Shown piece by piece: positions 46,896 to 58,630 of a stretch of DNA of 64,000 nucleotides; the stretch's first letter is position 1, and the number at the start of each line of letters is the position of its first letter. The position numbers were made by a program, and so were the translations under genes. The stretch is from Microcebus murinus (taxonomy: Eukaryota > Chordata > Mammalia > Primates > Cheirogaleidae). The stretch covers positions 78,499,001 through 78,563,000 of the forward strand of contig NC_134106.1 of assembly GCF_040939455.1 (NCBI RefSeq), written 5' to 3'. Under the pieces are notes generated by a model. It was not told where the DNA came from. It ran no database searches and saw only the letters and a program-made list of their open reading frames with translations.

Positions 46896-47020
46896 CTGTT
46901 GATGCTCATATTGCAGTGGTTTGCAGACAAAGAATTATTGGTGGAGGTGGCCAGGCGTGAAGAGCTCTCCTTTTCTCCCTGGGCCTTCTTGATCTCCCTG
47001 TAGTCGTCTTCGTTGTCACA
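46896..47020 (-). CDS. AFF3: AFF3 window exon 3
   Basis: 125-nt exon. Acceptor CCTGTGCAG lies above 47020 and donor AACAG|GTATGT below 46896. It starts on a codon boundary directly after the KSKRKRK signal of the large exon and encodes [41 protein letters not shown] and AG of a split Ser. Charged first half, polar Ser/Asn-rich second half. It extends the nuclear-localisation region toward the linker. Confidence 0.96.
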
Positions 47021-48104
47021 CTGCACAGGGATAAGCAAGAGTCGATCAGCTCTGGATTTCAAGGAGTCATCCTGAGTTCCTGGGCACCAACTTCCCTGAA
47101 GAGTGCCCTGAGCAGCTGTGACCCTGGCCTAGGTTCCCAGTCAGTTCTTCGATGTAAGAGGATGATACCACTGCTTTTATTAATGACAGCTTATTGAGAG
47201 GAAAGGCACGATGCCATGATCAAAATTTGAGAGGGAACGTCTGAATTACCAAAACGACTCTGCCATCAATAGGCCTAAGAATTAGCCCTTCAAAGCAGCC
47301 CTCTTCTGAATTCCCACTGTTGCTTGAGTCTCTCATCTTGGTATTTCTTGCAATCAGAATAAGGTGTAGCAAATGTGTATTTTTCGGGATTAATGCAGTA
47401 AGGTCAATGGCAAGCTTGGACCTTTCTGCTTTACAATTCTTGCCCTTCGTGAATTGCAAGTAGAGGTTGTTACCTTTTGGTGCCTTAATCCTAGTTCTCA
47501 ATTACTATCCCATGGCATCTTAGAACCCTTAAAAGCACATTATTATAAAACAGTACCTTGGATTCTTATTGCCACAACTGTGTTTAACTTTTGATGGGTA
47601 TTAGGGTACAACACAAATGCATTCAGAAAGTACTATTTTCTGTGAGATAGCAGGAACCCACTACAGTATCTGCAGGGCTGTCTGCAGTGTTTTCCAGGAG
47701 ACAAATGCCAGCACCAGAGACGTAAAGAATCTGAACTTGTCTAGCTAGGATCTTGTCACATAGCGTCTCCCACAGAGGGTCCCAGATGGTTACACTGTAA
47801 GAGTGGAGTGCCCCTGTAGAGGGATCAAAGCAAAGCCCTGAGTCCTCAGCTTCAGGGCTCTAGCAAGGTGAGACTTGGCACCTTTGATAGCCAGGTCTAT
47901 GGGGTCCCACCTCCAGCACCCAGTACTAGGCTCTTAAAGCCCAGGATACTGAGTAAAGAGCATTACAAAAATGTTCTTTCACTTCTCTTGTGTTTGTGTT
48001 TAATGATGATCCATTAGCTTTTTTGAGCAGAGCCAGGGTCAGGTTTAGCATAAGTGAAGTTTGGTAAGTTAAAAGAAAAAGAGCCATAAAGAATACATTT
48101 AAAT

Positions 48105-48297
48105 CAAGCGTCCTCAAACTACAGCCTGCAGGCCATATGCGGGTATTTTTGCCTGTTTTTTTTTCTTTACTTCAAAATAAGATATGTGCAGTGTGCATAG
48201 GAATTTGTTCATAGTTTTTTTTAAACTATAGTCCGGCCCTCCAACGATCTAAGGGACAGTGAACTGGCCCCCTGTTTAAAAAGTTTGAGGACCCCTG
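48105..48297. mobile_element. hAT MITE with perfect 8-bp target duplication
   Basis: 193-bp element with inverted ends CAAGCGTCCTCAAACT and, from the right, CAGGGGTCCTCAAACT. It is flanked on both sides by ATTTAAAT (48097-48104 and 48298-48305). Internal text includes 'aaataagatatgtgcagtg' and 'ggacagtgaactggccccc'. An 8-bp duplication and CA(G)-ends are diagnostic of hAT. The family resembles the OC1/OposCharlie group from memory. It has no coding capacity. Confidence 0.9.
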
Positions 48298-48324
48298 ATT
48301 TAAATATAGTGTATTATGGGATTT

Positions 48325-48480
48325 ATATGTATATCTTTCTGTACATCTCTTTATATCTCTCTCTATATCTCTCTCTCTCTATATATATATCTAGGCATCT
48401 AGATAGCTATACATATTTCCAATCTATCTATATGTTTATCAGTATCTATCTCTGCATATTTTATATATATGTATTTTTTC
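48325..48480. repeat. Low-complexity TATC / CTCTATAT simple repeat
   Basis: Tandem mixtures of 'tatatctctctc', 'tctctatatatata' and 'atctatctatatg'. Likely length-polymorphic. It starts about 25 bp after the hAT MITE. Confidence 0.85.
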
Positions 48481-48857
48481 CATCAGCCTATCCATTCATC
48501 CATCAGTCACAGAGGTAATATCCACACTCATATCCAGATGATTGAGTGATTGAGTCCTTCATTCAACAAAACTTGAGCACCAAAAAGTAAGCAGGAAGGC
48601 AGGTGTCTAGAGGAAAACAGGAGGAAAGAAGGGTAAGGAAGAAAGAGGCCAACACGTGTTACTAAGTTGTACTGTTTGAATATACTGTGTGAAGCTGACA
48701 ACACCCCTGCACTGATGTCACCATTTTACAGATAAACTGTTCAGAGAAGGTAAGGTCACCTGATTAGGGTCACCCAGGAGGCCAGTGCCGACTATGTAAT
48801 TTTCTGGGTCCAGTGCAAAATGAAAATGCTGGGCCCCATATTCAAAAAGCAGGAAAA

Positions 48858-49154
<297 letters not shown>

Positions 49155-50456
49155 GCAGGAAAAGAGTGATGTTATAAAGTATTCAAACACAAAACTCTTT
49201 CTTTCTTGCATAGTCTCTCCCTTGAGCTGTCATGGTAGTGTTGGTGGAGTTTACAGTTTCTGCTATTCCTGTTGTGCTCCTTCAGGCATGTGGATCCCTC
49301 GGGGGTGAATGCAGCCTGTCAAGGGCCGGGCCCACCCTGGGACTGGGCTCATATGCATGGCCCACCAGCTGCAGCTTTCCCCCTCCCACTAGTGGTGCGA
49401 CCTACCTGTGGTGCCCGAGCCCAGGCGGCCGTTTCGCCTTCCCACAGCCCGTCCCTCCGACCCACAGTGAATGGGCGACCCCCAGGGGATTGCAATCTCC
49501 CCTCCAGAACGCGTCACTGCCTGGATAGGGGTTGGGTAAGACCCTTCCTGTGCCTACGTCTGGGCCCATTCAGGGGATGAGGGCAGCAGTGGTCCCTGAA
49601 CCCAGCCAGAAAGGGGAAGGCTGCACAGGGCCGGGGGTCCAGGGGGCTGAAGAGCAGGCAGAACCCATCCTGTGAAAATAGGCAGGAGGTCGGCCATGGG
49701 TGAATCAAAGCTCCACATGCCTCGCACATACTCCATCACTTACAAAACACAAATTCAGAGATAGAAGGAAGAATCTCAAGGAGGCAGCCACAGTACTAAG
49801 CTCCAAGGGCCCCGTGTGTCAGCACACCAGTGTAGTCCCATGGCACCTGGCCATAGAAAGCTGGCCCTGAAGGAGGTAAATGGTAAAGGTGGGATTTGAG
49901 GGCAGGTCAGTCTGATGTCAAAATCCACACACTTTCTACTACATGTGAGCACCATCGGGGCAGTGAGCATCTACACAGGGCCCCACCGTGGGTTAATGGC
50001 CAATGCTGCGTGGAAACCCTGCTAGGGAATTTTTATAAAATTGTCTTTGCATCTGTATCAAGAGGAAAGGCAAACAGCTGCTTTTTGAAGATACTTCTTT
50101 TCATGAAATTTCTTGCAAGGGGTTCGAATTCTACTTTACAGGGATAAGTTATTTAGTGTTACCATGTGAAGACACACCTTCTTTGGTACTTCAGAATACA
50201 TTTCCCTGGCGATGGGTGGTCACGAAGATGATTGTCATGGAAAGGGGACTGGGTGCCTTCTCCATGCAAACTTCCAACGTGAGGAATACGTTCAATCTTA
50301 GGCTAGGAAGACAACAAGCCTTCCTCCTCAGTCCCCTCTCAGTCAAGGATTTGAAACAGCTGTAAAACCCATGCATCCAAGCTAACTTTTCCACGGACAG
50401 ACCAGGCTGCCCTTTGAAAACTAGAAAGTATCACACTAACCTCAGGCTGACTTCTA

Positions 50457-50695
50457 TGGCAGGGCTGTGAAGCCAGGCAGCCTGGGTTCATTCCCGGCTC
50501 TGCCCCTTATGACCTACATAACCTCAGGCAAGTTGTTTCAGGCTCTCTCAGCCTCAGTTTCCTCACCTGTAAAATGGGCATGGCAATAATATTTGCCTGA
50601 ATATTTATAAGGGCTGAATGATTTAGTGCATGTAGAGTACTTAGAATGGCATCCCTCACAGGGACACATACAACATGTGTTAACTGTTATTAATG
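50457..50695 (+). repeat. MIR element
   Basis: Contains 'cctgggttcattcccggctc', 'tgccccttatgacctac', 'cctcagtttcctcacctg', 'taaaatgggcatggc' and 'gtagagtacttagaatgg', in MIR order. Confidence 0.88.
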
Positions 50696-50839
50696 ATTTT
50701 GTCCTAAATTTGGGACCATCTAGGAATATTGCAACCTTTTGTTTGTCACCCATTGTGTTTTTCACTGTGGTCCAAATTACTTTGAGGATACAGTAACAGG
50801 ATGGAATAAAAATCCCCAAAATTGGTTTTAATTTATGAT

Positions 50840-51175
50840 TAAGGTATTCCCTGCTCAAAAACCTTCCAAATTGGCTGCGTGTTTAGCGTCTGCTGCCAGA
50901 GGTGTCTCCAGCTTTCCTTGTGCTTGAGTTACTTTCTCAGTCCCCTGCCCTACCTGGTCTACCTGTTCATCCCTTCTGCCACTTCATCCCTGAGCCTCTA
51001 CTTAGTCATGTGTCCCTCCTTTGCAGGGGCCTGTTCCCAGCCCTCTCCACCAGGAAGTCCTCCTTGGCCAACACTACTGGAAGCAATAGCTGCTGGCTCT
51101 GACGGTGCCGGCCGAGGTCCAGCGTCAGGCACTTCCGTGTTCGTTTTCACCCAGGCACAGCCTTAAACTCTGTGA
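50840..51175 (+). repeat. L2 LINE fragment
   Basis: Contains 'attccctgctcaaaaacc', 'tgcttgagttactttctc', 'cctgttcccagccctctcc' and 'caccaggaagtcctcc', an L2-like C/T-rich succession. Ends approximate. Confidence 0.55.
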
Positions 51176-51613
51176 GGCCACTGGCTTCTTAGGTCAAAGA
51201 GTGATCCCATCATCAACGTCACCCCATCCCTCCCAGCAAAGAGGGGGTCCACCACATGTTTAGTTTTCTCACAGGCCCTGCATCCAGCTTGCGTCTGCAC
51301 ACAGTTGATAAATACCTCGTGCACGACTATTTTGACATGCAGTGGGACACAGCTTAATTACCTGTAACTATAAAATAGGAATGATAACGGTACTTCCTCG
51401 TCGGGCCATTCTAAGGACTTTGCTGACTTAACATATATCAAGTACTTACACCAGTGTCTGGCATATATAAAGTGCTGTATAATTGTTTGTAAGGTGCGCT
51501 GCCACCTACAGTCCAGACCAGCGGGCTACCAGTGCTCTAGCCCCTTGCCCACAAGCTAAAGGAAAGCCCCCTCCCTTCCACACCAGGGGGGCCCCAGTCA
51601 GCCCCAGGCCTAC

Positions 51614-52732
51614 CTTGCGTTTCCTCTTGGATTTGGGCAAAGCCTTTTCGGGGGGCGTGTCCGAGGCGTGGCAGGGCTGTGCGCTCTCCGCGTCCTTGGC
51701 AGCAGGAGCGCTCAAGACCCCCGGCTCCTGGGGCAGGTGCTCTGGGATCCTGGACAGGAGGGTCAGGTCAATTTTGACCCAGAGAGACCTGACCTCATCA
51801 CTGTCCTTCAGAGGGGAGAGAAGTTCGTTCCGGCCGAAGGGGACCAGCGTGTAGAACTGCTCCTCCAGCTCCTTGGCGATGTCACTGGTGGTCCTGGCGT
51901 TGATGGAACCTACGGGGGCCCGGGGGCCGCCGCCACTGCTGCCGCTGTTGGCAGCCTCCTTCAGCCTCTGGTCACTCGCAGAGGAGGCGGAGGCGGCGGC
52001 GGCGGAGGCGGCCACGGTCTGCGCTTTGGACAGAGGGTACTCCTCCTGCTCGGACTCCAGGTCGGAGTCCGAGGAGGAGGACGAAGATGATGACTCTGTC
52101 TCAATGAACTCCTTGGATTTGGGGACGATCCTGCTCAGTCCCCGTGTGCGGCGCTTCTCACAAGTCACCGAGGAGCGCAGCTCCTTGCGGTGGGTCGCTC
52201 TGCTGTTGGCGCACGGCTTGGTTTTGGTGGGCTCTGGGGGGACCACCACGCTGGCTCCCAGCGCGTCCGCGGCCGCGGGCTCCTCGGGCCGGTGGCAGTT
52301 GGCGCTGTCCCCGGCCGAGGTCCTCTCGGTGCGCCTGGTGGGCTTCTTGCCCGCCGACCTCCGGGCAGGCGCGGGCGCACTCTCCACCGGCGCACCGGGC
52401 ACCGCGGGCGGCGCAGCGGCGGCTGCGGTCACGGCCACGGCCACAGCCGCGGGCGGGGACTTCTGCTTCACCCCTTTGCTCCCAGGGGCCTTGTTCGCTG
52501 TCCTCGGCCTCTGCTCCTCCTTGCAGGTGCTCTTGATTTCCTTCTCTCTCAGGCTGGTTTGGCAAACGTCGGGCAGTTTCCCACAGTCCTGCGCCTCCTC
52601 TTTCACAGGGGCGTAGTATTGATTGCTCTCTGGCCCGTGGCTTTCATTTTGGATCAGAATGGGAGGCTTGTGGGGATTAACCTTGTTTAGCCATTTATCC
52701 AGCTGCCACTTGTTGGAGGATGCCGGCTCAGC
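51614..52732 (-). CDS. AFF3: AFF3 window exon 2 (large exon: NKW, Ser/Ala tracts, LWVKIDL motif, NLS)
   Basis: 1,119-nt exon of exactly 373 codons. Acceptor TGCTTTCAG lies above 52732 and donor CGCAAG|GTAGGC below 51614. It starts [20 protein letters not shown] (the NKW motif needed for activation in AF4 relatives). A Lys/Arg-rich part follows ([15 protein letters not shown]), then [14 protein letters not shown], eight Ser and the acidic [10 protein letters not shown]. Next come an Ala/Ser tract and [34 protein letters not shown] at 51743-51784 is the AF9/ENL-binding motif of the family. The end, PKSKRKRK, is the nuclear localisation signal. The exon is GC- and CpG-rich. The Ala tract appears longer than in human, from memory. 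Confidence 0.98.
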
Positions 52733-53060
52733 CTGAAAGCAGAAAACCAGTGACAACAAAACATCTTTTATTTCAGGCTCACTTAAAACGGGCCTGTTTT
52801 TATCTTGACTTGCTCCTCTAACTGTATGAGCAGAAAACGAATGGGCTGGGAGCAAAAGGAAAACGAAAGCATCAGATGTGTGTAGCAGCCCTCATCTGGC
52901 ACTCCCGATGTCTGCGTGGTGCTGCTCTTACTGGCTGGTGGCACTTGAATGTCAGTGCAGCATTTTGAAGTCTACTGGGAAAAATAAGTGGAAGCACTGT
53001 GGCTTGTTAACCCAATTCCAGCACTTTTGAGTGTAACACAGGATATGTATTTTTACAATT

Positions 53061-53113
53061 ATATTTATATATATGTGTGTGTGTGTATACACACACACAC
53101 ACACACACACACA
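53061..53113. repeat. Alternating (TA)(TG)(TA)(CA) microsatellite
   Basis: 'atttatatatatgtgtgtg' passes through 'tatacacacac' into a CA run of about 15 units ending at 53113. The TG half and CA half are self-complementary. Likely polymorphic. Confidence 0.9.
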
Positions 53114-54160
53114 AACGTGAGATTCTATGAAACTTAACTGGAGAATAGTTTGGAGGCCCTGAGTGTCAAAGCACTCATTTTTTGTTAAGACTTAAAACTT
53201 TGGGAGAAATCGGAAGAGGGGGCTGAGTGGAACCCACAATCCTAAAGAATTAACATATAATTTACATATGCAGTGAAGGCTAGTAGGGCACAGTTATTTA
53301 ACAGCAGAAGCAATGACTTAGGCAAGATGGCTCATTTTGCAGTATGGAACTCCTATTTCAAAGGGACTCGTCTGTGCCTATATGATTCGGCAGCCTCACT
53401 TGGTTAGTCCATCCTCAACCTGCTTCTCTCCATGTTTTCCCACATGGAGATGACAATAGAAACCTCTCCTACAAGCAGTTTTGCTAATTTAGATCAAATC
53501 ACAGATAGCACTGGTTTCAAACTCTGGTCCATAGATTGGCTCAGGGGTGAGGGTGGGGAGAAGGTTGGTGAACACCCTGGAATAGAATGGGAAAGTATTG
53601 TGCAGATGCACTTTTTTTCTGGAAGAGGTCCATAGTTTTCAGTGGAGTCTCTAAGAATCTCTCTCTCAAACAAAGTTAAGAACCAATAATTTTATAGGGA
53701 GTATTCATTCCTAATAAAAGCCCATTTATTCAGCATTATGATTATTAAGAGCAAACAGGTGTATTGAGAAGCATACAATTCTGGCCAGATTAGTTTCAAT
53801 TTTTTTTTTTTTTTTTTTGGAAGTTCTAGTGCAGATGTATAGTTTCAATTTTTGACTTAAGTAAAAGGTGGAAAATATTTTGAGTGACAAAGGTGGTGCA
53901 TTTCTCCCTCCCTATGGCTTCCCACCCTCTGGATTTGTAGCACCCCCTGTTTTAGGGGGAGATCAGATACCAGTCTAGAATGAGATGACATTGCTTAGCT
54001 TTGTGTTTCAAACTTGGTTGGCTCAAGTCTAGGGCAAGGCAGTACCTTTGTGTGAGAAAAAAAAATAAGAGTTTTTAACATAATAAATTCCAAAAGCTTC
54101 CCTTTCTGTATCAAGATGTGTTTTTCAGCAGTGAGGGCCATGTATTAAGAGCAGAACTCA

Positions 54161-54562
54161 ATGGTGATAGTGCTCACCAGGGTTTGGGGGAGGGGGAGAT
54201 ACACATCTTAGGGTTGTGGCGAACACTGTGGGGGGGGGAGGGAATACCTCTAACCCTTCCTAGGGAAAGGCAAAGATATACAATGTAACCCAAAGGTCAA
54301 AAAAAGAAAAAAAACAAAACTTTTATTGGGTGGTGGGCAGATGGGAGGGGGAGGAGGGGAAGGATACATACTTATAAAATAGGTGTGCTGTGCACCACTG
54401 GGGGTAGGACATGCCTGATGTTTTGGTAAGGCGGGGGGCAGGGGGAAGAATGGCAGGGACAATATATGTAACCCTAAAAATATTTGTATCCCCATAATAT
54501 AAAATAAAAGTAAAAAAATATTAATTTCTAATAAAAACTTCAAATCTAAAAAAAAAAAAAAT
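54161..54562 (+). mobile_element. 5'-truncated strepsirrhine L1 with perfect 13-bp target duplication
   Basis: Flanked by AGAGCAGAACTCA at 54148-54160 and 54563-54575. The insert reads as an L1 3' UTR (G-rich runs, 'gacaatatatgtaacccta', 'tatttgtatccccataat') and ends in an A-rich tail. The 3'-end wording is that of strepsirrhine L1s. No ORF2 remains. Confidence 0.93.
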
Positions 54563-55934
54563 AGAGCAGAACTCAGGGCTCTGGGCGTTGTCACCAGCAT
54601 CAAGGATCTAAGAGTGGTGAGGAGGGGGCTGTCTGCTAGACACAGGAGCCCTGCCTGACTCTGGAGGAGTGTGGGGCACAGCTCAGGGTCAGGGAAGCCT
54701 CTGATGGGCCAAAGGGGGTGGGGACCAAGAGGAATTGGCCACAGTGTGGGGATCAGGCAATCAGAGCTATGGCAGAGACCACTGACATCCTGCTGGTTGC
54801 CCCAAACCAGATGAGACCAACTACATTTCACAGCAACTGGCACAGGGTGTCCAGTGACTTGGAGAAACAGAAAATTTCACTGGAGGCCAGAAGAAGGATG
54901 GAGGCCCTTCCCCGAGGGCTGTGAGCATGGAGAAGCCCCTCCCGGAATGCAGGTGTGGGAAGGAAGACCCTCATGGCCCCGAGGGGGAGTCTGGCCTTTC
55001 ACTTGACTTTCTGCCAGGTTTATTTTCATGCCACCAACAGAACCAGGGTTCTAGAGCAAGATACAAAAGAACAAAAAGATCTATCTTTTATGCACCTGTG
55101 AGTTCTGTACATTCTGACCTTGCTTTATTTTGGCTTCTCCGGAGAAAGGGAACAAAGGAAACCTACAGAGCACACCTGGTCCACGCTGCAATCAGAGACA
55201 GCAGGACAGTGGGCCACAGAACAGCTTCTTGGCCAAGGGGATCCCTCACCTTCCTGGAGAGTAGCTGAGAGTCCCTGGAAGCTGATTTGGTGGGAATAAT
55301 CTCTGGCTTTTACTTTTGTCTCCCTGCCCCCACTTCTCTCATGATGTGACAACTAGCAAGTCAGTGCCTCGTCCTGTGCCCCCGCTTCCTTGGACAAACG
55401 GGACACAGTAGGTATGAGTGGATGCGGGAGGGGCCCCTTGCAGAGAGGGTGCACACTCCGGGAGAGGGCAGACACTTATGGCGGGGCACACCCCTCACAC
55501 GGCTCCACCACTGCGTCTCATGCTAGTTCTCCCTCATCGCCGCCATCCAGAGCCTTCCAGAGCCCACGTCTCTTATGTGAGAGAGCATGGGAGGTTGTTT
55601 GCAGTCAAAACACAGCTGCACACAGGCAGATTCGCGCCGAAACTTCCTAGCGGGAGCATTAACAGTGAAGGGTGGAATTTAATAAATTTAGTACAGGCCC
55701 CTTGCCTGGTGTGCTTTAGGGTCATTTTTTCTGCACTTCACAGCTGAAGAAATCAGTCTGAAGTACCATTTTCAACACATCGCTAAATCACACTCTTTCT
55801 CAAGGATCTGTAACAGCCTCCTATTGCCTCTCAAACAAAATCCAAATTCCTGAGGCTGGCATTCGAGAGCGTCCATCATCTTGCAATCATCTTTTCATTG
55901 CTAGAATACCTACGATACAACTCCCACTTTACAT

Positions 55935-56110
55935 ATATTATCTAATTTAATCTTTACACATAAGAAATGTTATCACCCCTGACTCGTAGATGAGATTCAG
56001 AGAGGTTAAGTGACAAGTCTGAAGCTGCACAGCTACCAGGCTCCACCAAGACTAAACCTGTACTTATCTAGCTTTAAAGACCATTATTCTCTCCAATGCT
56101 ACTTCACCTT
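55935..56110 (-). repeat. MIR fragment, antisense
   Basis: Plus strand shows 'gatgagattcagagaggtt', 'aagtgacaagtctgaagctg' and 'cacagctaccaggctcc', the reverse MIR core, followed by a diverged head. Confidence 0.75.
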
Positions 56111-56869
56111 ATCTCCCACTGCCCTTTGGCATAGCCTCATGAAAGGGGGACCTGACTCCTTTGAGAAATGTTGGTCTTCAACCTAAAATGTCAGAATTAG
56201 ATCTGATTTTTGGAGAAAACACAAATAACTCTTCAAACACCCAACTGTATAACCTTTTGATGCTCATTATTTGTTTCGTGTGTATATTGCTTGTGTCTTC
56301 AACAAAGCCAGAGGCTTCTTTCAGGCCAGGGCCAGATCTCTGTTTCTTTTGTGTCGCTCACAGCATCCATCCCAGGTTAGGGGGACAGACTGCTATGACT
56401 CTGCTCCTGATAAAAACAACTCAGAGCGAGCTGTCACTCACAGCACAGTATTTATTCCTCACAACAACCTCACAGATCAGGCAAGACAAGAGTATTAGGC
56501 AGGCATGAGGCATTTTGTGGCCAAGGAAGCTGAAAGGACAAAGAGTTTGGTGGCAATGAGGAGAGAAAATTCAGGACTGCAGACGCTGGTCCACTGGCCT
56601 GCTGCTGGCTTTGGGCCACTTCCTGGGCTGTCTGCCCAGGGTTTCCACCCAGCGATTTTGGTTGCCAGCTTGCCGCTTTGTATTTCCAGCCATGACTCTC
56701 CTCTCTGATTGATCTTCCCTCTGATCCATGCACAAGCTCCCCACCATTCCTGCTTCATCTATATCTTCCTGGCACCCACTGCCATGGACCCATAGGTGCC
56801 TAATGCATGAGATGCTTGTTGAATCAGTGAGCAACTTGCATCCCGCTTCTGCTGAATTTTAAGAATGAT

Positions 56870-56965
56870 TTAGGGCAGCATTTGCCAAAATGTGCTTTTA
56901 GTTCATATATCCCATGAAGAAGAATGTTCACGGTCAGATCAACTTGGGAAATGCCACAGTGGAAA
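56870..56965. repeat. hAT (Charlie-like) fragment
   Basis: 'gggcagcatttgccaaaatg', 'gtgcttttagttcatatatc' and 'tcacggtcagatcaacttgg' resemble a Charlie-type MITE terminus. Short and diverged. Confidence 0.5.
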
Positions 56966-58339
56966 GCACATAAAAAATATTAAGGACTAGGTGATGATGC
57001 CCCAGGAAAAGCAATGGGGTAAACCTACTTTATCCCAGAACTCCTCAAAATTAGTGACCAGACTCTTATTCTGCACTTAATACTTAAAACGTGGGTGACA
57101 CTGATGGAGGGAGCTCTGTGTGTTGGCGTCAATGTGCTAGCTGAGTGGAAAGGCAGCTTCCCCTACAAAGTGCTGGCATAAGAGGACGTACCATGCCAGG
57201 AAAGCAGATTAGGCTCCGGGGAAAAAATTAGGCTGGGAACAACAACGCAAACATCAGGCCACAGGGAAGGCTCTTCCACGCGAGCTTATGAGCACAACGT
57301 TACCATCCTATGGCGGGTCATGTGAAATGAAGCGGCTCTCAACACTCATGGCCATAGCAGCTCATATGGAACTCAGCTGGTGTGTGCAAGGGGGAACACA
57401 GGTGCCTTGGGACGTCAGGTGTGTCTCCTTCTACTCCCACAGCAGGGAAGCAAGGGCCAGAAACATTTTACTTCAAAGCAGCACAAACCGGTCTGAGCAG
57501 TGGATCGTGAGGTTATAAAGAGCCCGCTTGTCATGTGGGGGTCAGGAAGAGGAGTCTGGTGGCTCTCTGCAAGCTGCCCTGGGCCAGCTTGGTCACAGTG
57601 GGACAGCGAGGCTGAAGAGCAGGATAACGCTACTTCCTGTCTTTGCCATTTTCAGTCTGCAAACTCATTTTCTGTCTAAAGTGTGTCTGTGTTAACCTTG
57701 GGAAAAATGTTAAAAGAACCTTTTATTCCAACGGATGCATTCCTTCCCAGCAGAAATAAATAGTGTGCGGTGTGGCTAACATATCACTTGCCACTTCTGC
57801 ATTCCCTCCGTGTGGAGAAGCAAGGAATTCAAAACCATATGTGGCCTCAGGTGACTTAAACTTTTAGGACCCCCTTAGGAGACTTGTGCTCCCTCTCCTT
57901 AGCGAGGGGCCTCTGATAGCTGCCGGAAGAAATGACAAGGGCCTCCTTTCATTACCTAGGACTTGAAGGCTTTGTAATTATTTCAGTGACATTTAGAAAG
58001 AATTTGCTTAGAGCGCTTTATAACTGCGCTGCTCTTAGGTGAGGTTTCAGCCAACTCAGGAGCTCTAGGAGTCACATTTCAGCATGAAAATAAGACTCAG
58101 TGTTCACGAATTTAACCTGCAAAGTCACAAAGAAGAGCCCGTATGGTTCATCTTCACAGACACTAATGTTAGTTTTAATCTGCCACTTCCCCCTGACTTT
58201 GCTGTCCCTGGGACCCAGTTATTGCTTACAACTAAATATTCTGGAGTTTCTCAACACATTATGGCATAAAGCAGGCTTTAAAGAAGCCCGCTTAACTCCT
58301 CTACTTTTTTTACTTAAGTCGTGTATTTTCTCATCTGGA

Positions 58340-58480
58340 ATTATCCCCATTTGAATGCTAGCGCTATGAAGACAGGGGCATTTTCTGTCACGGAATTGCT
58401 GTGTGCTGGAGCCAAGCACTGTGTCTGTGGCTGGTGCTCAGTGACTATTTGTTGAACAAACACGGAACGAGTGAATGAAC
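58340..58480 (+). repeat. L2 3' end
   Basis: 'ctatgaagacaggggcattt', 'ccaagcactgtgtctgtgg', 'ctggtgctcagtgactattt' and 'gttgaacaaacacgg' form a typical L2 tail followed by a GAATGA-type end. Confidence 0.75.
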
Positions 58481-58585
58481 AATGAATGAGTGAAATTATG
58501 AAGAAGGAATAATAATGGAGTTTCTAGGAAAAGCCAGGGTTATATCAACCTAACGGTTTTAACAGGCGAATATTGCTAAGGGCTT

Positions 58586-58630
58586 TCCCCTAAGACAGAG
58601 AGACAGAGAGAGAGAGAGACAGAGACAGGA
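58586..58630. repeat. GA-rich simple repeat (GAGACA)n
   Basis: Imperfect tandem of AGACAGAG and GAGAGAGA units over about 45 bp. Confidence 0.85.

Noticed and set aside
49290..49560. GC-rich block as a CpG island promoter
   Set aside because: It is GC-rich but CpG content is modest, and no exon or promoter element is visible. Probably part of an old repeat.
51873..52616. Plus-strand open frame of 247 codons
   Set aside because: It lies opposite the large AFF3 exon. The frame is open because the coding strand is GC-rich. The minus-strand product is the recognisable one.
54250..54843. Minus-strand open frame of 197 codons
   Set aside because: Largely antisense of the L1 3' UTR insertion; low-complexity Pro/Leu/Phe content.
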